Assembly: GCF_016859285.1 (NCBI RefSeq)
Contig: NC_053402.1
Coordinates: 8,018,531 to 8,082,530, forward strand
DNA length: 64,000 nucleotides
Origin: Xiphias gladius
Taxonomy: Eukaryota > Chordata > Actinopteri > Istiophoriformes > Xiphiidae
Direction: 5' to 3'
The notes below the pieces were generated by a model, which worked only from the letters and a program-made list of their open reading frames with translations, was not told the DNA's origin and made no database searches. The translations under genes and the position numbers were made by a program. This document shows positions 47,501 to 57,970 of this stretch, piece after piece; position 1 is the first letter of the stretch; each line of letters opens with the position of its first letter.

Positions 47501-48254
47501 GGGGGGAAGAGATGAGAGTTTAAGGAGTTCGAGGAATCCCACATAGTAGGTTCAGTCTGCTCACCTAAAAACGTCCCAGAGCCTCATAACTTATGCTCAC
47601 AGAATGTTACATACAAAGAAAGCAAAACCTGAGGGCCGAGTCAACGCTTCTCAAGTTTGTTTTATTTTACTTTGATCCCAAAAAATAAACAATCATTTAA
47701 AAGTCATCATTTTTTTTCTGCAAATTGATAACTGGCAAATTTTCATTATCCTGACTTGGACTGGTCCTGATTTTGTTTGCAAAGAAAACTATGATGGTTG
47801 TTTATGCAAAACATGACAGAATCAAATGTACCTGTAATGTTATCATTCTCATCACTGCCCCAGGAGTCCAAGTCAAACCTTTGCAGAGCAGAAATTGGGA
47901 GATTAATCAAATGAAATAAAGGTGAAGAAACTAGTTAGAACAGAAAATGAAAATATGTATTGGTAAGGTTACGTGGGTCTGATAAACTCACTCTGTGTTT
48001 ACTCGTCGGTTGATGGAATTCATACAAGGAGGAAAGGGGAATATGGAGAGTCGATTTATTTCCTTTTCATTGTTTTCTGTCTGAGGCAGAGGGGTAAATA
48101 AGACACATTTTCTTTCTTTCTCTTTTTTCTTTACTTCATGTGTTTATTATTGAACAGAGCTGTATTACTCACTGATGACAGGAGATTCTCCTCTGAATTG
48201 GAACAAGAATCTGTGAAGGAGCAGAAAGAATATTCAAATAAATAATATGTATGT

Positions 48255-48315
<61 letters not shown>

Positions 48316-51300
48316 CATGCGATCTTTAAGTACAAGTATTTTTCTGTGCGAAACTTTCTGTGCAATAATTTTCCAGCTGTCAGTGCACATTACTTACCCT
48401 CAGAGTTTTCATTGGCTTGGCCTCTAGATGGTGTCTGGCACAGAAAAGACAAGTTAATATAGTATGACCTCACAGCTAATAAGAGGTATTGTGCAGGTAA
48501 TAACACAGTAAGAGTTTCATAAGAATGCACAACAACATCTCACAATTTCTAAAACAATAATAAAACCCAAGTATAGTTGAAGAAATTTATTTTCCAGTCC
48601 AAAAGCTACATTCGTTGCATTGCAAAATAACAATATGAGAAAACACATCTGTGCAGTCTCCAATACAGTTGTGTCCTCTGGAAATGATCCCCTACAGTAA
48701 ACAAAGAAGTAGTTACACTACATAAACAGCAGCTATAATTCCTGTGATTGACAGTAGCACCACATTCCTACAATGACGACCCCCAATTCTGATTTAAATC
48801 TTGACTAGGGCGATGGTGATTCTACTGTTATAATAATTCTGGTAACCATTGAAATGTAAGCGGGCCCTGACCTTTCTTAGCAGCTGGTGGCTGCTATTGG
48901 CCCATGGGCTCAGGTCCAGGCCAAGGGAACAGCAGGGGCCATAGCACTGTTCCTCACTGCACAGAGACAGGTGGGACTGGGGAGCAGACACAGGGAATAA
49001 TATATGTGTAAAATGTTTTGGGGTTGCAGTGGAAAGACAGTGCTGCACTTCTAACTTGCTGTAGTCCAATGTTAACTCACACAGTTCAGACAGTGGCTGC
49101 TCTGCTCCAACTGCTCCTGGCTCCGCTCCCTCTCTCCTTCCAGCTCCCTCTGCTGCTGCTCCAGGTTGGCCTGCAGCTCTGCAATGCGTTTACGCAGACG
49201 GTTCTTATCAAGCAGACAGTCAGTGTACTCCAATTGCAGGCTGTCTCGACTACGCAGAGCCTGGTAAAAAGATGAAAAAAGACAGAGAAAGAAAGTCTGC
49301 ATTTTACAAAAACTGTTGAGACTATTCAGGGATGCTAATATGGGGGAAATCTGCAACAGGCTACACACTGGCAGACTCAACTGCAATACAACTACAAATA
49401 TAAAACTAACTACACAGCCGCTAACCATAAAGATGGTTAGAGGCTGTGTTGGGCAGGGCTACACATCTGAGCCATGAGTCCAGGCTTGACTAAGACCCTC
49501 CACTCCACTGACCTGGTCTCTCTCCTTTTCCACTTCCACGATCTGGTTGAAATAGGACATACTCCTCTTCTGCTCAGTCTCCCAGTCCAGCTGGAGAGTC
49601 CTCACCTTCAGCTGTAGCTGCTCGCACTGCGACTCCAGCTAGAAACACAGTCCACCATTACAATCTCTATTCAAAGGCAGGAAAGTAATCTTTACAGCAG
49701 TACAATAAATAATAATGAAATCAAACATTGTTTTTTTGCAGAAAATTAAGCCCTTTTAACTACTGATTAAAGATAAAAATATAAAATGATAAGTTTTCAC
49801 CTTGTCCCTGTGCTCCTCAGTGCTCTGTAGCTCTCCCTGTAGTCTGGTGAGGATATCGCAGAGCTCCTGCCTCTGCTCTGAAGCCTCCCTGCGGTCCTGC
49901 TGCAGGATATCCATTAGAGCCTGAGGTCAACAATAGAAACAACATTTTTATAACATAAAACCCACCAGAAAAAGATCAGAAATCTTCACAATTACAATGA
50001 AAAAGCACTGTAGCCGATCATGACACAAAAAGAGGCAGCTATAAAGGTGCTCTCAGATGATAAATATTATGGAAATAAAAACCTACTATGACGCCAGTGG
50101 CAGGAACCGAGTCCCTCTTCTGAGTTTCTGTACTCTCAGCTTTCTGAACTTCAGCATGGCGCAGTGGCTTCTCTGGTAAAGCCGGTGGAGAACCATTTAC
50201 TCCATTAGAGAGCCACCTGTTTTCTTTGGCTGCCGTAGTATTCTCTGGAGCACCGTCTGTTTGTTTCTCTGTCTCTGCCAACCTTGACTTTAGCTCCTCT
50301 ACCTGTATGGAGACAGGGGAAAGCAGCCATAAAGACATAACCTGACATTTTACAATGTATGGCTTTTACTTTTCTACACCAGGCATTTGTTGGGCTGTTG
50401 TAAAAAATATAGACTTTTTTCACTATAACTAACAATAACCAGTCAGTGCAGGACTATTACATCGTGAAAATACAAAAATACATATCTTATATCTTTCCCT
50501 ACTTTTATTCCAGGGAAAACAAAATATTTATAATTAAAAAATCACAAAACCTATGACATTCCTATATTAGGGTAACAAGAGGATAGTGGAAATAATGCTG
50601 CTCGGGATTAACCTCACCATGTTTAAGGATAAAATTAACCACAAATATTTCCAGGTATTCTCAACTAAGTGGTTCATATCTCAGTGCTATAGTCGACATG
50701 CTGTGACAGCACATGAACTAAAAAAAGGAGGCTAATAACATCTACACAGTTGGTCTGAACTGCTTACCTGAGTTTTGATGTTGCAGCTGCATGCCCACTG
50801 AAGCAGTTGCACTTCAACTGCCTTGGGCACTATTATTTGCTGCCTTATCATGCCATCAAAGTAAGCATTCCTTTTCTATTCAATCTGAGTCTATCAAAAT
50901 TCAAAAGTACTTTAAAAAGACTCTCCCTGTATTTACATGTGAAATGATTTTGCATCAAACTGCTTCCCTGGCAAACGGACCCCTGTGTTAAATAGAAATT
51001 TCTGGTACCTATGGAGCACCTAAAACGTCACCTTAATGTTTAGATCAACAGGGGTAAACAAGTTTGTAGGACAAAGGGATAACTACTGAATCACTAGCAC
51101 TAGCAAATCACTAGCAAATTTACTACTTCTGCACCAGGTATACAGCTGCTTTTAGACTCTGCCGATCAGCATGGAAATGTGGTGGTAGAAAAGAGAAAGA
51201 CTCATTCTCTCATGTCCCTCTTCACTTCCTCTTCCCTCTTAACTTCAGTGAAATTTCTCAATAAAAGGCTGTGGTTGTGTTACACAACTCATAGGTATTA

Positions 51301-54300
51301 ATATCTGTACGTTTAATGAGTTTGAAACCTGGCTGCAATGAAAACTTAATACACTCTCTGTACCTCTCCCATAATTGAATTTTCCGTTCAGTTCGTGTTT
51401 TTACTCATGCTGTTCATAACCAACCTACCATCCTCAGTAGTTCTCTCTCTCGGGTGGAGGCCTTGCCTTGCTCCTCCAAGGCCCTGGAGTACTTCACAGC
51501 CTGCTCAAGGTGTCTGTCCTTCAGCTTTCCCAGTTCTCGGCTGGCTGACTCACAGTCCTGACGCAGTCTTGAGATCACAAATCATCCAGTGGACACATTC
51601 TTACTATTTCTCACTGATTCCTTTTTGTTTAACACAGTGTAAATATTGGTAAAAAGACACTAGAAACAATAGATGTATTAACTGTAGTTGCTCATCAGTT
51701 TGAATTCACTCACTGAAGCTGCATAATGAAAGAATGTTACTACAAATCTGTAAATTCTAACCCAGTCTCTTAATTGTCATTAATCATGCATTCTCTGAGA
51801 CAACATTTTCTTTTCACAGCCTTCTCTTAATGGAAATAGCAGGATTGAATCTTAGAGGTACAAACTACGCTACCTAGAAAAGTCCGACAAACCTCTCGAG
51901 CTGCAGTCTGTCGTGACGTAACTCCTGCGCTTTCCGTTCAGCACGGCTGCGTTCCTCCTCCGCCATCCGGCAGCGCTGCGACAGGCGCCGCTCACACATA
52001 CGGCTATTTCGAAGCTGCTCCCTCAGTTTACGCACCTCCAGAAGCAGAAACTGGGTCAAACCCTCTGGGCCTTCCTCATCTGGGGAGAGAGACGGGTGGA
52101 GGTTATATGGTCACGGGGGCTACTGGTTAATGTATGGAGATGATAAACTCACAAGCAAGTCAGAGAGACTTGTCTTAATGTGTCAGGAGACAAGGCAGGT
52201 ATATGATTATATATCTTACTCCACAGTGACTACTGAATAGCATGCACTTGTCACTTTGGGTAAACTGAAACATTGTATGAATCCTTTGTGGAAAGCAGAG
52301 ATGCTGCAGAGGTCAAAATCTACCAAGAGAAACCAACATTAGCCAGTCTACTTGTTTCTCTCAAGTTACCATGCTAGCTCTACATCTTTTGATCTTTGTC
52401 TCAGAGAGCATCAGGGCCAAATGTCAGGCAGCCTTTCATTGTATTGTGTGTGTTTAACATGCCCTATAGTCATTAACTCTTGAGCATCATAGTAACTTTC
52501 TCAAAGAACTGTTTGTTCAGTTTTGTAGATAGTACCTATCAATTATATAACACTGAAGCAATATAATTATAATTTCACTGAAGCAATTTTCTGGCTGCTA
52601 AAAGGGAGTTGTAGGGCACTTTCTAATTGCCTGTGTCTCAGGTTTGTTTGCTAGCTATGTATGTCTTAGTTCTTAGTGTATTTACTACATGCCAGTAAAG
52701 AACCATTCACAAAACTTTCCATATAGATGCCCAGCAAACAAAAGTGGGACAAGGTCATTTTTTGTAGATTTAAGTCACAAGAATACACTGGGGTCCCAAG
52801 TCCTAAGCTTTGTGTTTAGCAGTTTCTCATTATGAAATAATTAACACAGTTATTGTTATTAGCATAACAGGCATGAGAGAAAGTTGTATTTCTCCAATAA
52901 AAACAAAACATCTCCTTATACCACTCTCCCTTTTTCCTCCATGCCTGCAAGTCGGATTGACCTTCCAGTAGGCATGAAGTTTGAACATAGGCTCCTAATG
53001 GACATTCTTCACTGCAGACATTTCGCTAGAGATGTCATGCAATTTTAATTGCCACAATTTATCTTTTATTTTGGTTGAACCTGAAGTCAGTCAGTCAGAT
53101 TTTGACTCCTGTCTCTACCATGTGACTTGAGTCTGCATCTTCGCCATCCTCTCAGCTTTCCATATGCAGAGAAATCCCTACTTACCCAGTATGAGGGAGC
53201 ATCGCTGTGTGGCCTGTTTTCCAGTCAGCTGTGTGTACTGCTCTGGGTGGTAAAACTCTAGCGATTCCATGAAGGCCTGAAGACCTCGCTGGCCCTGACA
53301 ATGCAGAATGTCCAGCAAACGACCTGTTGAACAAAAGACAAACACACGCTCAGAAAAATTGTAATAATGCTAGCCCACGCACAGTCTTCAAAAGCATCAC
53401 ATCTGACACAGTCTAACCACAAATATGCTAAGTCTCTGATGTGAGTGTCATTAACCCCTATAGTTATGTAGGTATTTCAAACATGAACACAATGAATGAC
53501 TGGCTCTAACATGAGCTAATTCACTGGCAATGGAAAAACGATGATATTTACACGGTACTGGACCAGGTGCTTGTCCTCATCCTGTCTTTACTTGCAACAT
53601 CCCTTCATCTTTATCTTCTTTCACTCCTAAATCATCCCTTTCTATCTGCCTTTACACTCCCTTTCACTTAGCGATGAGTTTCACCTTACTCTCTCCTTGG
53701 TTCCTGCCTGTTTCTCTCACTACAACATTTATCTTTACCACATGTTCCCCTCTGACAATGTACTGCACAATCAATCACACATAATTCCTTCTCTGGGAGT
53801 TTTACAAACAAAACTATTTATTTACATAATTGCTTCCAATTTTCAAAATATCTTGTAAGATTGTAGATTAGTATCCTGTTTTCCAGGCAACTATTTGTTA
53901 CAACATGCTGAAATAACCCACTTTTGATGGCTGACAGTTGCAGAGACACAGATAAGCATAGTCAGACAAAAACAAATTCCTATGGAATTCTCCCTTGGAC
54001 TAGATCTAGGACTGGATATAAGATATGCCTATAAATCTATTATTTTAGTACTGAAGAAAACCTAAAAACGTGATAATTCACAGGCAAGTTCTAAAGCTAG
54101 GAGAGTCTTTTTCTATGATTTCTTAACAGCGTTATGGATGTTTATTTGCAATAGGCATCAGAGAGTGTAGGTCACGCTGAATCTAAAAATACGTGTATTA
54201 TGTCTGTGTGTTCAGATATCAGATGAGTTATGACTCAGAGAAGTAACTTAGGTACCTTAATTGCTTCTGTGAGCTGTGTGTCACAGCCACTGCTGTTGCA

Positions 54301-57300
54301 ACTATTGACCATGTCGCCACATGAGCCAAATCAACAGGCCAAACTACAATAACTAATGTGACATTGTTTTTAGAACACCGGCAGGCCTGTCCCCTTAAAC
54401 TCATATAGTATCTTTGCCTCATTCAAACTGATGATTTTGCTTGAGGTGTTTAATTCTGGATGATTGATCATACTATGTTGATTTATTGACGTCTTAAAAT
54501 TAATTCCTCTTCCTCTCACCAGCCTTGCTGATGCGTAGGGGGTACTGCGTGGAATTGAGCACCTCATCTTCATCCTGTTCATCGATGACCTTGCACTGCC
54601 GCAGATATGGGGTGATTTTGGCCGGGTTTAGGATGCGCGTGAGCTTGTGTCGTACTCCTTCCACACGATCCCACAGCTCCTCACAGCGCTCCTCTGTCCA
54701 GGGGGGAGAAGATCGCACCTCCTCCAGGGCTATGTCCCCATCCGCTGCCCAAACTGTGACACCTGTAAGAGACCGAAAACTTTTCAGTTCAAGAAATTTT
54801 AGTCACAAGAGCATGGTCAATGACAGGCTGTCCTGAACAAAGGATTGTACACTGGAAAAGATAAAAGGACAGTGTTGTGCACGCTTTTTTCTTTCCATTA
54901 ATTAATATTAAGTGACTAAAAATATGTTTGTTACTGTGGACCATGTCACTTACAATTTCACATTTCAACCCTAAGGGCCAGATTTAAAGACATATCTTAT
55001 ATCCAGTCGTAGGCTAATTTTTTCCCCATGGAGAATACCATTGCAGTTTGCTTTTGTCTGACTATGCTTATCTGTGTCTCTGCAACTGTCAGCCATCAAA
55101 AGCGGGTTACTTCAGCATGTTAATTCTATGATTTCTAAAAGATCACAGTCTGTCCTCTTTTTATCGCAGACATCAGAAAAAAACTTGTGAGGAACTTTTA
55201 TGAACTATTCTAAAATTCCCCTACTTTCAGCCTTAATGAAATTTCGTTACACAGTGATCCTCTTTGTTCAACACTGAAAAGCTATGTAATAGAAGGCATT
55301 CTTATGGATGCATAAAGAATTACTAGGTTGATCTGCTGCATAGTGAAGGAATGAGACAGTGCTCTTTACTGGAAATCTTCCAGGGATTACTGAGAGGAAT
55401 TTAGCTCCTACAATATATGAGACGGACAGATGAACATTTAACTTGAAGCCATTTGCCTTAGAGACAGCAGATTTGGTGTTGAATGTCACCTTGACTGAGT
55501 AAAAAACAATAAATGTTTGCATTAATGAACAGAAACTTATATTCCATACTCAGTGCGAGTTAATATAACAGCAGCAGTGGTTTTTGACTCTGTTTAATTG
55601 TTGTAGAGCAAAGGGTCTCCTGTTATGAGGGTCATAAACTAGTGGGAAAGACCCTTTGTGGGTCAGTGCCTCAGAGCAAAGGTATGAAAATACTGGCATG
55701 ACTCATACTGCACACCTAAAAACACACCAGGGGACCGCAGAAAGAGGCTTTCTAATCCCAATTCACTTCACACTGGAGGATTTACGGAAAGAAAGTGAAT
55801 AAACTTTGTAGGAGTTTGTTAAAAACCTGCTACATATATACTTACACTAACTGTAAGTTATTTTCATGTACATGTAATAGTAATAAAACAGGAATGATGA
55901 TTCTATTATCAACGATTCATCATTGATGAACAAGGCACACTATAACAACACAAGCCCTCCGAAGCTGTGTTGACCTATAGGCAGAATATCCAGGTCTCAT
56001 TTTTGTTGGTTTAACAAATATAGTTTGTCTGCTATAAGCACAGAGGGGTTCAGGTGAATAGTTTATTGCCCATCTCACTGCAGCTGAAATGCAGTGCAGC
56101 ATGTGTTGCATTTATAATGCAGGATTTCTGTATGTAAAGTGTGTATGTAAAGGCGTCACTCTGGGCACTTATAGCTAGTGACTTGTCTTTATTTGTGACA
56201 TTTAGCTGAATAAATTAAAATTCTAGAAAAAGGCTATTGATTACTCAATCAAGAAAATGACCTTATAAGTATTTACCCTCAGCGTCTTTTTGTTGTTACT
56301 CATCCAAGATATTTACCAGTACTGAGAGTGAGTGTCTGCTGCTCTGTGCATCTGATCAGAGCTATCTGAGCTTACAGGCAGGTTGAGACTGGCCTGGATG
56401 CTCTGGAATCCCTGTCATCACCCATAAGCAGTCTGTTGAGGCACTGTCCTGGTGTGATTGCCACTTAACTCCTCTATCTTACTCTCAGAGCAGTAGAAAA
56501 CACTCACCCAAATTGTAATACTATCCTTTATCTACCATCACCATTTTGAATACAATGACTGATAGCACCTAATTAAAACTAAAGTTCTACTAACTAAAGA
56601 CTTTGTTAATCTGCACTTCAAAATGAAGATCCACTTTCCATTTAGGGGAAATCATTAAAAAAACAAATGTGCACAAATGTGCAACACATGTGCTATGTAC
56701 TGATAAGACAATATATTCAGATACATTCAAAGAAGAAGATGAATGACAGAACCTGTTCATCAGAAGGTTCCACAGCCCATTTGCATAATTGACTTTTATG
56801 AAATTACATCCATCATTTGTATCATTAACAGACTTTATTCATCTTTACACTTTTGTATTTGATACAGTATAGTTTGATGTCATTTCTCACAGATGTATAT
56901 GTTGTCTGTCAGATCTTTTAACTCTAAAAGGCCATGCTTGAATTCTGTGTGAAAGTCTTGAAAGTTTTGTTTGTAGGTTTAATAAATATGAGATGCCATT
57001 TTGTGTTTGACATGACTGAGAACATACCTGTTAGTTTTGCAAAATTACCAGGAGTTTATATTATTCTGTCAACTGTTTCGAGAACAGAGCCTGTGCAAAT
57101 GTATCAAATCAACAGAGAAAGTGCAAAAAAAAAAAAAAAAAAAAAAAGATGAATCATGGTTGCCAAAAATACTATCACTAATGATAATAATGTCTAGAAA
57201 AAGAAAAAGAAAAAAAAAAGGTCAATCCAGTGGATACATACTCCACAGTGGACATGATGTTACACAGCTACACATATCTGAGGATTGAACATAATGAGGT

Positions 57301-57592
57301 TGACAACTGTATGAGAGGTGACTTTGAAATTGTGTCTCAGGGCTAGTAGACTTCGTTTTGTTGGCACTGACCGGGACCCGGACCTGAGAAATGTAACTGA
57401 TAATACACCAGCATTTAGCACAGACCTGCTGTCATATAATGCGTAGCTGTATGGTGACTGATTCCTACAACAGCTACATGACTGTCACGTACCACCAGTG
57501 TCACATCGTAAACGAATACGAACGTGTGGTATGTGAGAGAACAGCGCCCCAATTAGACTATTGTAATCTAAAAATGTCGACTTACCACTCAT
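44315..57592 (-). CDS. card10: card10 (CARMA3), CARD-MAGUK NF-kB scaffold (whole coding span, 24 exons)
   Basis: Twenty-four minus-strand exons join without a frame break into 1034 residues; human CARD10 has 1032. CARMA3 assembles with BCL10 and MALT1 at the membrane to activate NF-kB downstream of G-protein-coupled and growth-factor receptors outside lymphocytes. Domains seen: CARD (about 22-115, [20 protein letters not shown]), coiled coil (about 130-455, heptads rich in Glu, Gln, Leu), a linker with [14 protein letters not shown] (human [14 protein letters not shown]), PDZ (about 615-690, [20 protein letters not shown]), SH3 (about 705-780, [11 protein letters not shown]), and a guanylate-kinase-like end ([26 protein letters not shown]). 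The CARD (EGVRH..LNPAK.TPYLRQC.VIDEQDE) and [12 protein letters not shown] are closest to CARD10; CARD14 is the main alternative because the PDZ GGN-TGIF motif resembles it. Human CARD10 is also linked to TMEM184B and CSNK1E. Confidence 0.88.
44756..44871 (-). CDS. card10: card10 coding exon 23 (residues 928-965)
   Basis: Encodes [20 protein letters not shown] then [18 protein letters not shown], the best-conserved GUK-like strand (human [23 protein letters not shown]). Confidence 0.96.
45117..45229 (-). CDS. card10: card10 coding exon 22 (residues 890-927)
   Basis: Encodes [20 protein letters not shown] then [14 protein letters not shown]; human SRIRAIQESV. The acceptor is GTTCCCAG and the donor GTAATG. 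Confidence 0.92.
45378..45536 (-). CDS. card10: card10 coding exon 21 (residues 837-889), guanylate-kinase-like
   Basis: Encodes [35 protein letters not shown] and LNFNTCPP; human RPYSLVRP...RPVVLLPECLAPRLIRNLL...LDFQVCPAE. Confidence 0.95.
45702..45804 (-). CDS. card10: card10 coding exon 20 (residues 803-836)
   Basis: Encodes [20 protein letters not shown] then [14 protein letters not shown], parallel to human LKKRALDQLRLVRPKP. The donor is GTAAGA. Confidence 0.9.
45933..46002 (-). CDS. card10: card10 coding exon 19 (residues 779-802)
   Basis: Encodes [20 protein letters not shown] then KKV. The RAQQLL joining motif is shared by all CARMA proteins. The donor GTAAGT was preferred over GTGGTA two codons earlier. 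Confidence 0.92.
46222..46462 (-). CDS. card10: card10 coding exon 18 (residues 699-778), SH3
   Basis: Encodes [40 protein letters not shown] and AGTMPNYN, typical of the CARMA SH3 (human FYIRANLTL...GTVPNYQRAQQLL). Confidence 0.96.
46608..46731 (-). CDS. card10: card10 coding exon 17 (residues 658-698), end of PDZ
   Basis: Encodes [20 protein letters not shown] then [19 protein letters not shown], corresponding to the second half of the PDZ. The acceptor is TTGTCCAG and the donor GTGAGT. Confidence 0.9.
46982..47159 (-). CDS. card10: card10 coding exon 16 (residues 598-657), PDZ
   Basis: Encodes a Pro/Ser leader, [20 protein letters not shown] then [18 protein letters not shown], the PDZ beta-strand and carboxylate-loop region. 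The motif is closer to CARD14/CARD11 than to human CARD10, whose PDZ is degenerate. Confidence 0.93.
47444..47564 (-). CDS. card10: card10 coding exon 15 (residues 558-597)
   Basis: Encodes [20 protein letters not shown] then a Ser/Pro linker ending NPSVS. The donor TTTCCAG|GTGCAA was chosen because it alone gives the phase 2 needed by the PDZ exon; nearer GT dinucleotides do not. Confidence 0.82.
47832..47878 (-). CDS. card10: card10 coding exon 14, 47 nt (residues 542-557)
   Basis: Encodes [15 protein letters not shown] with acceptor CTGCAAAG and donor GTACAT. Acidic linker; phase 2 in, phase 1 out. Confidence 0.85.
47992..48080 (-). CDS. card10: card10 coding exon 13 (residues 513-541)
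   Basis: Encodes [20 protein letters not shown] then NSINRRVNT. The run [14 protein letters not shown] is a CARD10 signature compared with human and the strongest single argument for CARD10 in the linker. Confidence 0.95.
48173..48210 (-). CDS. card10: card10 coding exon 12, 38 nt (residues 500-512)
   Basis: Short linker exon [13 protein letters not shown] with acceptor TTCACAG and donor GTGAGT. With exon 11 it sums to 75 nt, so the pair could be skipped together in frame. Confidence 0.78.
48259..48308. repeat. (CA)n microsatellite, about 25 units
   Basis: Perfect AC run in the intron between card10 exons 11 and 12, only about 50 bp upstream (in transcription) of the exon 12 acceptor. Confidence 0.95.
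48398..48434 (-). CDS. card10: card10 coding exon 11, 37 nt (residues 488-499)
   Basis: Short linker exon [12 protein letters not shown] with acceptor TGTGCCAG and donor GTAAGT. Placement rests on splice signals and phase with the next exon. Confidence 0.78.
48872..48976 (-). CDS. card10: card10 coding exon 10 (residues 453-487)
   Basis: Encodes [20 protein letters not shown] then [15 protein letters not shown], start of the linker; human SSHSLCSNLSSTWSL. Phase 0 at both ends. Confidence 0.88.
49081..49260 (-). CDS. card10: card10 coding exon 9 (residues 393-452), coiled coil
   Basis: Encodes [39 protein letters not shown] and HCLNC; human AIQSRDRIQLQYSQSLIEKD. The donor is GTGAGT. Confidence 0.95.
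49513..49638 (-). CDS. card10: card10 coding exon 8 (residues 351-392), coiled coil
   Basis: Encodes [20 protein letters not shown] through [12 protein letters not shown], matching human LKHRTLQKDC...EEIEKERDQ. The donor is GTCAGT. Confidence 0.94.
49801..49920 (-). CDS. card10: card10 coding exon 7 (residues 311-350), coiled coil
   Basis: Encodes [20 protein letters not shown] then [20 protein letters not shown], matching human LLDILEHDWREAQDSRQELC. Phase 0 at both ends. Confidence 0.95.
50087..50302 (-). CDS. card10: card10 coding exon 6 (residues 239-310)
   Basis: Encodes [17 protein letters not shown], a low-conservation linker ([12 protein letters not shown]) and SVPATGVI. The acceptor is CATACAG; phase 0 at both ends, so it could be skipped in frame. 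Confidence 0.85.
50303..51428 (-). other. card10: card10 intron between exons 5 and 6, no element recognised
   Basis: 1.1 kb of AT-rich sequence without conserved exon candidates. The frame 50791-50991 (plus) is unsupported. Confidence 0.7.
51429..51567 (-). CDS. card10: card10 coding exon 5 (residues 192-238), coiled coil
   Basis: Encodes [20 protein letters not shown] through [10 protein letters not shown]. It parallels human LREDWEAGSLELLRLKDENY but is more diverged in the second half. The donor is GTAGGT. Confidence 0.9.
51893..52079 (-). CDS. card10: card10 coding exon 4 (residues 130-191), coiled coil
   Basis: Encodes [20 protein letters not shown] (human [20 protein letters not shown]), then an Arg/Glu-rich helix. 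The donor is GTTTGT, weak, but phase 2 fits the next exon. Confidence 0.94.
52080..53185 (-). other. card10: card10 intron between exons 3 and 4, no element recognised
   Basis: 1.1-kb AT-rich intron with no coding or repeat signal that I can support. Confidence 0.7.
53186..53323 (-). CDS. card10: card10 coding exon 3 (residues 84-129), end of CARD
   Basis: Encodes [35 protein letters not shown] and QRCSLIL, matching human RLMDILRCRGKRG...FYYPEHFTLLTG...QRCSMIL. The acceptor is TTCAACAG and the donor GTAAGT. Confidence 0.96.
53902..54038 (+). repeat. inverted-repeat copy A in card10 intron 2
   Basis: Begins AACATGCTGAAATAACCCAC, runs through CTGACAGTTGCAGAGACACA and ends near GATATGCCTATAAATCT. 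Its first 75 bases match the reverse complement of copy B (55047-55121) with three mismatches; the rest aligns less well. Confidence 0.85.
54520..54762 (-). CDS. card10: card10 coding exon 2 (residues 3-83), first part of CARD
   Basis: Encodes [35 protein letters not shown] and [20 protein letters not shown]. It is 243 nt with phase 1 at both ends, so skipping keeps frame but deletes most of the CARD. It is flanked by inverted repeats in both introns. Confidence 0.95.
54763..57585 (-). other. card10: card10 first intron
   Basis: 2.8-kb intron between the tiny start exon and the CARD exon. It holds inverted-repeat copy B and an A-rich run (57126-57147). Small frames such as 55268-55522 show no conservation. 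Confidence 0.65.
54981..55121 (-). repeat. inverted-repeat copy B in card10 intron 1
   Basis: Opposite orientation to copy A, on the other side of the CARD exon. The shared element is about 140 bp, has no clear terminal inverted repeats, and is probably a dispersed repeat of unknown family. No third copy was noticed in the window. Confidence 0.85.
57586..57592 (-). CDS. card10: card10 coding exon 1 (only ATG AGT G)
   Basis: Seven coding bases precede a strong donor (GTAAGTCG). They join in phase 1 to GTGTCACAGTTTGG of exon 2 to give [12 protein letters not shown]. Exon 2 has no usable in-frame ATG, so a distant start exon is needed. This is the best candidate, beside a CpG-rich promoter. Confidence 0.7.
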
Positions 57593-57970
57593 GTCTCCAA
57601 CCTGCGTGTGTATACTTTAAGGACGAGAAAGTAAATACCGCCGGGTTATCAAGTTGTCCACATCCCATCCAGGTACAGAGACGAGTCAAGATTGAAACTG
57701 AGGATTGAGGTCAGAGGGAGTCGGCGCCACCTGATTGGAAAACCGCGGAGCTCAAAGGTCCTCCTTTTACACACTCCTTGGCGCACTCACCTCCTCCATT
57801 CTCAGTCAACCCCAACCAGCCAATCGGCGGGCAAGGAGAAGGAAAAGTCCCCATTTATCAGCACATCACAGTGGCTTTCAGCTCTAAACACTTAGCAGAG
57901 AAGGTTCGATGCAAAGCGGCGATCATATAAAATGTCGGTATAGCAGCGTCTGTAAGCACTAGATGGCGCT
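57593..57970 (-). promoter_or_regulatory. card10: card10 5'UTR and promoter
   Basis: Relatively CpG-rich DNA upstream of the inferred start exon, with CCAAT-type boxes (ATTGG near 57735; CCAAT near 57818). A CTCF-like site (57956-57968) sits at its outer edge. The transcription start is not resolved. Confidence 0.5.
57956..57969 (+). promoter_or_regulatory. CTCF-like site GCACTAGATGGCGC
   Basis: Fits the CTCF core with one mismatch at the first base. It lies just upstream of card10. Confidence 0.45.

Noticed and set aside
44315..57592. Naming the CARMA gene card14 or card11
   Set aside because: The [30 protein letters not shown] and total length (1034) fit CARD10; only the PDZ leans to CARD14.
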